Shown: positions 1 to 7,274 of the stretch, one piece after another
Layout of the letters: each line of letters opens with the position of its first letter
Position numbering within the stretch: the stretch's first letter is position 1
Origin: Nannocystis punicea
GTDB taxonomy: Bacteria > Myxococcota_A > Polyangia > Nannocystales > Nannocystaceae
NCBI RefSeq assembly: GCF_026965555.1
Contig: NZ_CP114040.1
Coordinates: 4,960,001-5,024,000, forward strand
Length of the DNA stretch: 64,000 bases
Reading direction: 5' to 3'
The notes under the pieces: model-generated
What the model saw: the letters and a program-made list of their open reading frames with translations, nothing else
The model's database searches: none
What the model was told of the DNA's origin: nothing
Made by a program: the position numbers and the translations under genes

Positions 1-150
1 GATCCGGCACTCGTAGCCGTCCGGACACTCGGCCGCGTCGTCGGGGTCGCAGGAGAACTGCACCGCGTCGCTCGGGGCGTTGAAGCAGGCCAGCAGCGCG
101 GCCGACCCGAACAACAGGCCGCCCAACATGGCGTTCGCGACATGGCGCAT
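1..150 (-). CDS. Putative lipoprotein, C-terminus cut by window edge
   Basis: A 50-codon open frame starts at the ATG at 150 and runs off the left edge. It begins MRHVANAMLGG, followed by a short hydrophobic stretch ending LLACFN, which reads as a signal peptide with a lipobox-like LLAC. After the Cys the visible part contains two more cysteines in a CPDGYEC pattern, as seen in Cys-rich surface lipoproteins of myxobacteria. It lies 21 nt downstream of the 172-918 gene on the same strand, so the two may be cotranscribed. Function is not recognisable from this fragment. Confidence 0.5.
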   Translation of the reverse strand, partial: MRHVANAMLGGLLFGSAALLACFNAPSDAVQFSCDPDDAAECPDGYECRI

Positions 151-171
151 GGGTCCTGTTCCTTCGGCCAT

Positions 172-918
172 CTAGAAACGCACCTGCAGGCCGCCGAGGC
201 CGGCTTGCACCCGAGCCGGCCGGCGCTTGACGCGGTCGGCGATGAACAGGCCGATGCCGACGGCCAGCACGACGCCGCCGGCGGCGAGGAAGCTGCGGGC
301 GAGGATCGCGTCGCGGCGGCCGCGGCCGAGGATGTCGTCGTACTCGCCCTTGACGTCGGCGTACTGCAACGAGGCGCCCGTCTCGGGGTCGATCTGGGCG
401 ATGAGCCGCGCCGCCTTGTCCTCCTCGGTCTCGGCCAGGCCGGCGAACACGCCGCCGGTCGAGGCGAGGGCGAACGCGCCGAACATGCACCACCAGCCGC
501 CGCGCTGCAGCGGGGGCAGCCGCTCGGGCACGCCCTCGACCGGCTTGTCCCGCAGAGCCGTGCCCTCGAGCTCCGCCTTGGCCCGCTTGGCCTCGGGATC
601 GGTGGTGGCGACGGTGCTGCCGAGACCTGCGCTTTGGGACACGTTGTTCGGCGGAGCGACCAGCTCGGCCGGCGCAGTCGCCGGAGGCGCGGTGACCGGC
701 TGGGTCGGCGGGGCGGGCTCCTTGCTGCCCTCGGCCGCGGGGGGATCTTGCTTACCCGCGTCCTGCGCAGGCGCGGGCGTGGGCTCGGGCGTCGGCCCAG
801 GCGCAGGCGCGGGTGCAGGCGGGGCCTGGGCGCTGACGGGCAGCGAGGCGCCGACGACGGCGACGCCGACGACGAAGCCCAGGGCCCGCGCGGACATCGT
901 GGTGAATCGTGCGGCCAT
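172..918 (-). CDS. Proline/alanine-rich secreted or membrane protein, unknown function
   Basis: A 248-aa protein. The N-terminus has a hydrophobic segment ending in SAQA, which reads as a signal peptide. It is followed by about 60 residues rich in Pro, Ala and Glu. The C-terminal half has two hydrophobic segments (around WWCMFGAFALASTGGVFAGL and FLAAGGVVLAVGIGLFIAD), so it may be anchored in the inner membrane with a periplasmic proline-rich arm. An alternative start is the ATG at 897 (MSARALG), and no good ribosome site separates the two. The gene faces away from the 1065-1589 lipoprotein gene across 146 bp. I do not recognise a family. Confidence 0.6.
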   Translation of the reverse strand: MAARFTTMSARALGFVVGVAVVGASLPVSAQAPPAPAPAPGPTPEPTPAPAQDAGKQDPPAAEGSKEPAPPTQPVTAPPATAPAELVAPPNNVSQSAGLGSTVATTDPEAKRAKAELEGTALRDKPVEGVPERLPPLQRGGWWCMFGAFALASTGGVFAGLAETEEDKAARLIAQIDPETGASLQYADVKGEYDDILGRGRRDAILARSFLAAGGVVLAVGIGLFIADRVKRRPARVQAGLGGLQVRF

Positions 919-1064
919 CGCCGGGGGGGATTGTAGTCAGGTCGTCGGCGCGACGCTCGTGCGTTTCCGGCGCCACTGCGCGGCCACAACGTGTGACTTT
1001 TGCCACCGGCGCGGCCGCGCCGAACTACGTCGGATCGGGCGGCGTGCTATCCACGATCCTTCCC

Positions 1065-1589
1065 ATGGCTCGCCTCCTTCGCGTCGCGCTCCTGCTCGCG
1101 CTCGCCGGTGGTTGCAAGCCCGGCGGGGCGCTGGCGACGGACGTGGTCGACGTGGTGCCGCCGGCGGGCGAGGTCTATCCCGAGGGGGCGAGCGACTTCT
1201 CCGGCGAGTGGGTCGGCGAGAGCGCAGGCGTCTTCGGCACGCTGACCATTCAGCGGCTGGCGAGCGATCGCTACTACGGCCGCTTCACCAGCGAGGACGG
1301 GCTCGTCCGCTTCGTCTGTAACTTGCGCCAGATCCGGGCCACGCCGCAGGAGGGCGGGGCGATGCTGCCGAGCAACCTGGTGACGTTCAACTGGCAGGAC
1401 GGTCGCGGCGGCCGCGGCGGCGGCTATGTGCTGATCAACCGCGAGAGCTCGGCGCTGACCGGCGAGATCCGCTACGGCGGGCTCGGTGCTCTGGACTTCG
1501 TCCGCACCGACGCGCCCGACGTCGAGACGCCCGCCGACGCCGAGGCGGCCGGGACGTTCACCGACGAGCTCGACGCGCAGGCCAGCTGA
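1065..1589 (+). CDS. Putative lipoprotein, unknown function
   Basis: A 174-aa protein starting at the ATG at 1065. MARLLRVALLLALAGGC is a textbook lipoprotein signal with lipobox LAGGC. The upstream extension of the open frame lacks any signal-like sequence, so this start is preferred. The mature part contains a segment (GEWVGESAGVFGTLTIQRL, then YYGRF) that resembles small beta-barrel lipoproteins of myxobacteria which bind or shield something at the envelope, but no family is certain. It ends in acidic, Ala-rich sequence. Its stop faces the 1973-3244 gene convergently across a repeat-filled spacer. Confidence 0.65.
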   Translation: MARLLRVALLLALAGGCKPGGALATDVVDVVPPAGEVYPEGASDFSGEWVGESAGVFGTLTIQRLASDRYYGRFTSEDGLVRFVCNLRQIRATPQEGGAMLPSNLVTFNWQDGRGGRGGGYVLINRESSALTGEIRYGGLGALDFVRTDAPDVETPADAEAAGTFTDELDAQAS

Positions 1590-1669
1590 GGCCGCTGGAG
1601 GCGCCGGCGACGGGGCGGAGGCGGGCCGGGGCGCTCGCCGCGGGGTCAGGGAGTTGGAGGATCTCTGGA

Positions 1670-1972
1670 TATGTCCTCGAGGACGTGTTCTAATAGACAT
1701 GTCTATTTGGGCATTGGCAAATGGACATGCGCGAGCGGCCAGGCTCGGGAGGACGCGGGGCGGGCGGCGCTGCGGCGGGCGGGTGAGGTCTCGGGCATAT
1801 CCTGTGAGACATGTTCAAATGGATATGTGCGGGCGGCCAGGCCCACGCGGGGTGGGGCGCGGGAGTGGGCGGCGCTGCGGCGGGCCGGGCGCGGGCCCGC
1901 GAGGCTCGGGACATGCTCGAAGCAACATGCCCGCGAGGACATGTGCTCACGGACATGCGCGAACGGCCAGGT
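1670..1972. repeat. Gene-tail echo array with 14-nt-phased CATG palindromes
   Basis: This spacer consists of degenerate copies of the last codons of the minus-strand gene at 1973-3244 plus palindrome chains. Read on the minus strand, the gene end CAGCGCCGCCTGCTCCCGCG recurs as CAGCGCCGCCCACTCCCGCG (near 1880) and CAGCGCCGCCCGCCCCGCG (near 1770). Each copy is followed by a CCTGGCCG segment and then a palindrome chain. The chains show CATG-like cores at exact 14-nt spacing: 1670, 1684, 1698, 1712, 1726; then 1796, 1810, 1824; then 1912, 1926, 1940, 1954. No gene is supported here. Confidence 0.85.
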
Positions 1973-3244
1973 TCAGGCGAGGCGCGGGGTGGGGCGCGGG
2001 AGCAGGCGGCGCTGGGTGAAGCAGAGGCCCCAGCCGTCCTCGGGCGGGCGCGCGGGGCCGCCGACCAGGCGCGGGCCCTCGACGCCGGCGCGAACGGGCG
2101 GGCGCTCGCCGGCGGCGTGGACGCGGACGAGGGCGATGTCGAGGTGGCCGCGGCCGTCCATGTCGAGCGGGAGCTCGGCGACGGTCTCGGCCTCGAGCGC
2201 GAGCGGGCCGCCGGGGGCCTCGACGGACAGGCCCGTGCGGGCGGGCGCGCGGCCGGGGCGGCGCTCCTGGGTGACGCCGAGGTCGCGGATCGGGACGACG
2301 CCGCCGGGCCGCTGGACGAAGCCGCCGGACAGGCTCACCCACGGGAAGCGGGCGGTGTGCACCCACGTCCGCAGCGGGCCGAGAGTGGCGAAGCACTGCA
2401 TCGCGGCGTCGCTGGCGCCCCAGTCGCGCACGCCCCAGGTGTGGACGCGCAGGGCGGCGCCGCCGAAAGCCCGCAGGTCGCCGCCGAGGGTGATGGTGCC
2501 GTGGAGGTCGCCGGCCTGGACGTAGCCGCGGAGCGGATGGCGCCGCACCGTGCGGAGCAGGCGAGTGTCCCAGGCGGCGGCGCCGAGCTGGCGCGCGAGC
2601 AGGTCGGGGTCGTCGTCGGTGCCGGGGACGAACGGCAGGAGACCGGCGAGGAAGGTGAGGTCGAGGCGCGCCTCGATCGACTCGGCGGGGGCGTCGCTGG
2701 CGGGGCGCAGGGGACGACCGCGTGGATCGTGCACGTCGAGGGCGCCGCGGTAGCGCAGGGTCCAGGTGCGCAGCGGCTCGACGCAGTCGAAGCCGAGGCC
2801 GCCGACCGACCAGCCGCGCTCGCCGTCGCCGCGCAGCAGGGCCTGGCCGCCGGGGAGGCTGTAGATCGCGGTGGGGGTGAAGAGGGTGAGCCAGACGCGG
2901 TGGGCGTCGCGACCCGGCAACCACTCGAGCCGCGCGACCACGCCGAGCTCGGACTGCACGCCGACGAACACGAACTCCTCGGCGAAGTGCGGGCGGCCGT
3001 CCCAGGCGTGGCGGGCCTCGTCCTGCGGGCGCGGCCACTCGGCGGGCGGCCGGCGCAGCACGGCCCAGCGCGCGATCGCGGCCTTGACCCCGCGGCGCAG
3101 GAGGCCCGAGAGGCCGGGATCGGCGACCGCGGCGCCGAGCTCGAGGCCGCTGTCCTGGTCGTGGGCCGGCTCCGCGGGCACGGCGCGCGGGCGCAGCGGC
3201 CGTGGACCGCGAGGGCCTTCGGAGTGGGAGTCGCGTCCGGACAT
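1973..3244 (-). CDS. DUF7064/DUF7065-type lipocalin-like protein
   Basis: A 423-aa protein without a clear signal peptide. The C-terminal half carries GTITLGGDLRAFGG followed by VHTWGVRDWG. This matches the pattern of CrtC/AttH-like and DUF7064/7065 proteins, where a small ligand-free beta domain is followed by a conserved (D/H)xSWGxRDW motif. Those proteins are two-domain lipocalin-like folds, often beside lipid or terpenoid metabolism genes, and their substrate is usually unknown. The N-terminal half (FAEEFVFVGVQSELGVVARLEWLP) would be the first beta domain. The last 16 codons are the source of the repeat array downstream. The start at 3244 is the first ATG; an internal start is possible. 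Confidence 0.6.
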   Translation of the reverse strand: MSGRDSHSEGPRGPRPLRPRAVPAEPAHDQDSGLELGAAVADPGLSGLLRRGVKAAIARWAVLRRPPAEWPRPQDEARHAWDGRPHFAEEFVFVGVQSELGVVARLEWLPGRDAHRVWLTLFTPTAIYSLPGGQALLRGDGERGWSVGGLGFDCVEPLRTWTLRYRGALDVHDPRGRPLRPASDAPAESIEARLDLTFLAGLLPFVPGTDDDPDLLARQLGAAAWDTRLLRTVRRHPLRGYVQAGDLHGTITLGGDLRAFGGAALRVHTWGVRDWGASDAAMQCFATLGPLRTWVHTARFPWVSLSGGFVQRPGGVVPIRDLGVTQERRPGRAPARTGLSVEAPGGPLALEAETVAELPLDMDGRGHLDIALVRVHAAGERPPVRAGVEGPRLVGGPARPPEDGWGLCFTQRRLLPRPTPRLA

Positions 3245-3405
3245 CGGCCTCGGAAGGCGGCCAGCGTATCATCCGCGCGCCAAAACGGCCACCGGCGAGA
3301 AAGCCCGGCGGCGCGCCGGGGGAGGCCACGGGCGAGCGCCGGCACGCGGGCCGCCCTTGTGCCGGCGGGCCGCCGCGTGATAACGAGGTCGGCGGAGGTC
3401 TCTCT

Positions 3406-4194
3406 GTGGTTCGTTTCGCCGCCTGCGCCCTGACCGTCGTCCTGACCGCTGCTTCGGCCTTCGCGCCCGGGTGCAACTCCACGCCGGCGGTCGACCCCGC
3501 CGAGCAGGCGGCCCAGATCAAGAAGGACCTCGCCAACGCGGCCGCGCGCGTCAACGACGAGAAGTGGAAGGAAGCCGAGGCCATGCTGACGCGCGTGCTC
3601 GAGGCCGAACCGAGCAACCCGGAGGCGCTGGCGCTGATGGCGAAGGTGCGCCTGTACGGCGACAAGGACGCCGCGAAGGCGCTCGAGCTGATCGACAAGG
3701 CGCTGGCCAGCAAGGGCGACGTGGCCGACTACCACGCGACCCGCGCCTCGGCGCTCGAGAAGTCGGGCAAGGACGCCGACGCCGCCGCGTCGTGGGGCAA
3801 GGCCTCGCAGCTCGACCCCGACAACGGCAACTGGGGGCTCCACCAGGGCCAGGCGCTGCGCCGCGCCAAGCAGTACGAGCAGGCCGAGGCGGTGTTCCGC
3901 GAGGTCATCAAGAACGACGAGGCGGTCAAGTTCGTGTACAGCGAGCTCGGCGACGTGCTCCGCGAGCAGGGCAAGCTCGACGAGGCGCTGACGACCTACG
4001 CCAAGGCGATGATCAAGTACCAGGGCGACAAGACCGCCCACGCCGGCGCCGCCCAGGTCTATGAGGCCAAGGGCGAGACGCAGAAGGCGATCGACGAGTG
4101 GTCCACCTACATCCGCATGGACTGCTGCTCGGAGTTCAGCAACAACGTCGCCAAGAAGCGGATCGCCGAGCTGCAGCAGGGCCGCGCGGGGTGA
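3406..4194 (+). CDS. TPR-repeat lipoprotein
   Basis: A 262-aa protein starting at the GTG at 3406, preceded by GGAGGT at 3394-3399. This is chosen over the longer frame because VVRFAACALTVVLTAASAF forms a signal sequence ending at a Cys (APGCNS). The mature protein is built of tetratricopeptide-like units: EAEAMLTRVLEAEPSNPEAL, then AALELIDKAL-type, SKASQLDP-type, EAVFREVIKND and EALTTYAKAMIKY. TPR lipoproteins usually act as scaffolds for envelope assemblies. The C-terminus has a CC pair (DCCSEF). The gene is convergent with the arginase-family gene across a cluster of four palindromes that begins two bases after its stop codon. Confidence 0.8.
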   Translation: MVRFAACALTVVLTAASAFAPGCNSTPAVDPAEQAAQIKKDLANAAARVNDEKWKEAEAMLTRVLEAEPSNPEALALMAKVRLYGDKDAAKALELIDKALASKGDVADYHATRASALEKSGKDADAAASWGKASQLDPDNGNWGLHQGQALRRAKQYEQAEAVFREVIKNDEAVKFVYSELGDVLREQGKLDEALTTYAKAMIKYQGDKTAHAGAAQVYEAKGETQKAIDEWSTYIRMDCCSEFSNNVAKKRIAELQQGRAG

Positions 4195-4195
4195 G

Positions 4196-4337
4196 TCTGT
4201 CCTGAGGGACAGGCTGTCCTCACGGACAGGTGATAATCGCGAGGTGCTGTCCTCGCGACCATGTCCGCGGGTGCGAAGACAGGAAGCGCCCGCATGTCCT
4301 TCCGGACATGCTGCGCGTGGCTGTCCTCGCGGACAGG
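4196..4337. repeat. Cluster of TGTCC-N4-GGACA palindromes between convergent genes
   Basis: Four perfect palindromes and one damaged one fill this short convergent spacer: TGTCCTGAGGGACA at 4198, TGTCCTCACGGACA at 4215, a damaged copy at about 4247-4262, TGTCCTTCCGGACA at 4295 (extended to CATG at both ends) and TGTCCTCGCGGACA at 4322. The loops differ while the arms are conserved, which points to selection on the arms. The position directly after both stop codons would suit a bidirectional 3'-end or terminator hairpin, but there is no U-run. Confidence 0.9.
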
Positions 4338-4344
4338 TGATGCC

Positions 4345-5460
4345 TCAGGGCGCGAGGCTCGGGCCGGCGATGGCGGCCAGGCTCTCGCGCAGGTAGCGGA
4401 CCGCGAGCTCGACGGTCTGCTTGCCGCCGTCGCGGGCGAGGGGAGGGGCGACCTCGACGACGTCGGCGGCGCACAGGCCGACCTCGCGGCCGAGGGCGCG
4501 GATCAGGTCGACCACGAAGTCGGGCTCGAGGCCGTCGGGTTCGGGCGTGCCGGCGGCGTCGGCCCAGTGCGAGTCGGTGCCGTCGATGTCGTTGGAGAAG
4601 TAGACCGAGCCGACGCCGAGGCCCTTGAGGTGGGCGACGATCGCCGCGATCGTGCCGGCCGGGTCGGCCTTGACCTCCTCGGCCCAGAACTGGCGCACGC
4701 CGAGGCCCCGCTCCCAGTGGCCGCGGTCGTGCCTCGACGCGCGCACGCCGACCTGGACCAGCCGGCCGTCGCGCCCGAGCAGCTCGTTGGCGTGGTAGGA
4801 CCAGGTGGCGAAGCAGATCTTGATGCCGAGCCGCTCGGCCAGCAGGTCGGTGTGCGCGTCGGGCTGGACGATCGCCCAGCGATCGCGGCGGTGGCGGGCC
4901 AGGTTGGCGGCGACCGGCCAGGCGTTGGAGTGGTCGCCGCCGAGGATGACCGGGACGATGTCGGGGTTGAGCTGGTAGACGAGGTCGAGCGCGCGCTCGG
5001 CGATCGACAGCGGCGAGACCGGCAAGGTGGCGGCTGTCTCTTCGGGCAGGTGCCCGTAGAGCGCGCGGCGGCTGGCCGCGAGCTGGCCGGCGCTGAGCAT
5101 GTCGTCGTGGAGCAGCTGCGGGATGACGAACACGTCGCCGATGTCGAGCACCCCGGCCGCGGCGGCCCGCGCCGGCCAGTCGGGGTCGCTCGCCAGCAGG
5201 GCGGTGCGGATCGCCTGCGGGCCGACGTTGGCCCCGCGCAGGAAGCCGGCGCCCACGTCCGAGGGGCAGCCGAGGATGACGACGCGCGCGTCGGCGATCG
5301 CCGCGAGGTTGCGGCGAAACCCCGCGTCGACGCCGGCCTCGTCGGTGACGCCGTAGATCCGGCGCTGCATGGCCAGCTGCTCGGCCCGCCCGGTCGACAC
5401 GAGGAAGAGCCCGCCGCCGGCAGGACGCAGCAGCGCCGCGAGTTCGTCGAGTGGGGTCAT
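4345..5460 (-). CDS. Arginase/agmatinase-family ureohydrolase
   Basis: A 371-aa enzyme of the ureohydrolase fold, which hydrolyses guanidino compounds using a binuclear Mn centre. The metal-binding motifs are visible in order: GGDHS (about residue 165), DAHTD (about 195) and SNDIDGTD (about 290, in the SxDxD position). The substrate pocket is not typical of E. coli SpeB, so arginase, agmatinase, guanidinobutyrase or formimidoylglutamase cannot be told apart by eye. The N-terminus is longer than usual. A palindrome-like CTGTCTCTTCGGGCAGG at 5034-5051 lies in-frame and encodes HLPEETA. No partner pathway genes adjoin it. Confidence 0.8.
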   Translation of the reverse strand: MTPLDELAALLRPAGGGLFLVSTGRAEQLAMQRRIYGVTDEAGVDAGFRRNLAAIADARVVILGCPSDVGAGFLRGANVGPQAIRTALLASDPDWPARAAAAGVLDIGDVFVIPQLLHDDMLSAGQLAASRRALYGHLPEETAATLPVSPLSIAERALDLVYQLNPDIVPVILGGDHSNAWPVAANLARHRRDRWAIVQPDAHTDLLAERLGIKICFATWSYHANELLGRDGRLVQVGVRASRHDRGHWERGLGVRQFWAEEVKADPAGTIAAIVAHLKGLGVGSVYFSNDIDGTDSHWADAAGTPEPDGLEPDFVVDLIRALGREVGLCAADVVEVAPPLARDGGKQTVELAVRYLRESLAAIAGPSLAP

Positions 5461-5829
5461 GCGCCAAGGCTAGTCCCGCGCGCGGCGAAACGCGAGGGCG
5501 ACGCGCGCGTGGGCGAAGCGACGAGCGCCCGCTCCGTCCGCTGGAGCCCCGTCGGCGATGTCGAGGTCGGCCGAGGCCGCGGTCGGTGACCTTCGTCTCG
5601 CGCGTGTGAAGGGCCTCTCCGGCGAACGGCCGGCCGGAGGGTGCTTGGCGTCGGCGTGCGCGGTCGCCGGCAACTGGCCGAGGTCCGCGCTTACTACATG
5701 TCCAAAAGACCATGTTGTCCCGCGCTCGGTCATCGCGGGACGCTGGCGAGAAGTGAGCACTCTTTGGCGTTTTCGCCACTTGTCGCGCTGTGGCGCGGGT
5801 GCGATCGTGATGGCATGCAGGGTCGCGGG
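5461..5829. other. Divergent intergenic region upstream of the GlxA-type gene
   Basis: No coding feature is supported between the arginase-family start and the regulator start. It contains one damaged palindrome, CATGTCCAAAAGACCATG, at 5697-5714, the only clear copy in any divergent spacer of the window. An inverted repeat lies nearer the regulator gene and is listed separately. Confidence 0.5.
5765..5778. promoter_or_regulatory. Inverted repeat TGGCG-TTTT-CGCCA, possible operator
   Basis: A perfect 5-bp inverted repeat around a T4 centre lies 51 bp before the start of the GlxA-type regulator. A dyad in this position would suit autoregulation or promoter control, but AraC-family regulators usually bind direct repeats. 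The assignment is therefore tentative. Confidence 0.3.
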
Positions 5830-6801
5830 ATGACGACGCGTCCGCACGTGGTCGCGGTGCTCGCGTTGCCGGGGGTGGTCGCGTTCGACCTGACGATGCC
5901 GTGCGAGGTGTTCGGGCGCGCGAAGGTGCCGGGGTTGCGGCGGCCGTACGAGGTGCGGGTGTGCGCCGAGACGAGGCGCGTCGACGCCGGATCGTTCGAC
6001 ATGGCGCTGCGCTGGGGGCTGGCCGACGTGGCGCGGGCGCACACGGTCATCGTGCCGGGCGTGAAGGACCCGACGCGAGCGGTCTCGCCGGCGGTGCTCG
6101 AGGCGCTGCGGGCCGCTGCGCGCCGACGGGCCCGGATCGCCTCGATCTGCAGCGGCGCGTTCGTGCTGGCGGAGGCCGGGTTGCTCGACGGCTTGCGGGT
6201 GACGACGCACTGGATCGCCGCCGGCCTGCTCGCCGAGCGCTTCCCCTCGCTCACCGTCGATCCGAACGTCCTGTTCGTCGACAACGGGCGGATCTTGACC
6301 TCGGCGGGCGGGGCGGCCGGCATGGATCTGTGCCTGCACATGCTGCGCAGCGATCACGGCGCCGCGGTCGCTGCTCACGCCTCGCGCATCGCCGTCGTCC
6401 CGCTCGAGCGCAGCGGCGGTCAGGCGCAGTACATCGTCCACGAGCCGCCGACCTCGACCAGCAGCCTCGCGCCGCTGCTCGACTGGATGACCCGCCATCT
6501 GCGCGACGACCTGACCCTGCCCACGCTCGCACGCCGGGCCCGCATGAGCACGCGGACGCTCAGCCGGCGGTTCCGCGCGCAGACCGGCACGACCCCGCTC
6601 AAGTGGGTCCTCACCGCCCGCATCGCCCGCGCGCAGCAGCTGCTCGAGTCGACCTCTCTGTCGCTCGAGGAGATCGCCGGAGACGTCGGCTTCGCCGCCG
6701 CGTCGACCCTGCGCAACCGCTTCGCCCAGGTCATGGGCACCTCGCCGATGACGTATCGCAAGCTGTTTCGTCGCGGCGGCGAAGCTTCCGCGCAGCACTG
6801 A
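5830..6801 (+). CDS. GlxA-type transcriptional regulator (DJ-1/PfpI domain plus AraC HTH)
   Basis: A 323-aa protein starting at the ATG at 5830 (MTTRPHVV); the ATG at 5815 is an alternative. Residues 1-190 form a DJ-1/PfpI-like amidotransferase fold, with the nucleophile-elbow region IASICSGAFVLAEAG and the following THW. Residues 220-320 form an AraC/XylS double helix-turn-helix, with LARRARMSTRTLSRRF and the conserved second-helix region IAGDVGFAAASTLRNRF. Regulators of this architecture sense small metabolites, often nitrogen compounds, and activate catabolic operons. The neighbouring arginase-family gene is divergent and is a plausible target. The Cys of the elbow is retained. Confidence 0.88.
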   Translation: MTTRPHVVAVLALPGVVAFDLTMPCEVFGRAKVPGLRRPYEVRVCAETRRVDAGSFDMALRWGLADVARAHTVIVPGVKDPTRAVSPAVLEALRAAARRRARIASICSGAFVLAEAGLLDGLRVTTHWIAAGLLAERFPSLTVDPNVLFVDNGRILTSAGGAAGMDLCLHMLRSDHGAAVAAHASRIAVVPLERSGGQAQYIVHEPPTSTSSLAPLLDWMTRHLRDDLTLPTLARRARMSTRTLSRRFRAQTGTTPLKWVLTARIARAQQLLESTSLSLEEIAGDVGFAAASTLRNRFAQVMGTSPMTYRKLFRRGGEASAQH

Positions 6802-6896
6802 GCGCCGACCGATGTGTTGAGCGACAGCCTCGATTCGTCGTTTCGCGGGAGAGCTCGTTGCGGAGAGCTCGTCGCAGGAGAGGACACGCCGTGAAA

Positions 6897-7161
6897 GACG
6901 TCAGAAAGCGTCTGTTCGGCGGCCAGCCCTGGCCGTCGAACAGGCGCTCCGTACCTGGTTCAGGGGACAGGCTGCATCGGAGCCCACGACGGCGGGTCGG
7001 CCTCTCACGGCTGCAGCCGTGCCAGGGGTTCGGGGAAGGGGCGGCCGCGAATACGAGGCAGGATGGGCCCGAAGAATGAGGGTCCATCCAGACGCTGAAC
7101 TCGCGGCCGACCCTTCCCCGGACCCCCCGCGAGGCGCAGTCGGCAATTCGCGAAGCGCCAC
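6897..7161 (-). repeat. Copy A of a 270-bp structured intergenic element
   Basis: On the minus strand this matches the element at 47330-47600 almost base for base. The parts, in element order, are: a TTCGCGAATT-type start; a long hairpin with arms at 7101-7122 and 7029-7050; a perfect 16-bp palindrome CACGGCTGCAGCCGTG at 7006-7021; and a terminal hairpin at 6908-6947 followed by T-rich sequence. Between copies A and C the long hairpin arms differ by two compensatory base pairs (GGCCGCGA/TCGCGGCC here, GGCGACGA/TCGTCGCC there). It lies between convergent genes. No coding frame is conserved. Confidence 0.8.
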
Positions 7162-7222
7162 ACCCGGCTCGGCGAGGTCTCGACCGTCGCGCTGCCCTCG
7201 AAGCCGAGGCGCCTCGACGGGC

Positions 7223-7265
7223 ATGCCCCAAGGGACAGCTCTACAAAACTGTCCGCGGGGACATG
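7223..7265. repeat. Two TGTCC/GGACA palindromes downstream of fadL-like gene
   Basis: ATGCCCCAAGGGACAG at 7223-7238 is a near-perfect copy. TGTCCGCGGGGACA at 7250-7263 is perfect. Both lie directly past the stop of the minus-strand porin gene, between it and the structured element at 6897-7161. Confidence 0.8.
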
Positions 7266-7274
7266 TCGCCGGCC

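Noticed and set aside
1947..3713. 588-aa open frame overlapping the DUF7064-type gene
   Set aside because: Arg/Pro/Ala-rich translation typical of the wrong frame in high-GC DNA; the 423-aa frame gives a protein-like sequence with a recognisable motif.
4196..4337. TGTCC palindromes as ordinary operators of one local regulator
   Set aside because: They occur at gene 3' ends and inside genes, hardly ever in divergent promoter spacers, so simple promoter operators are unlikely.
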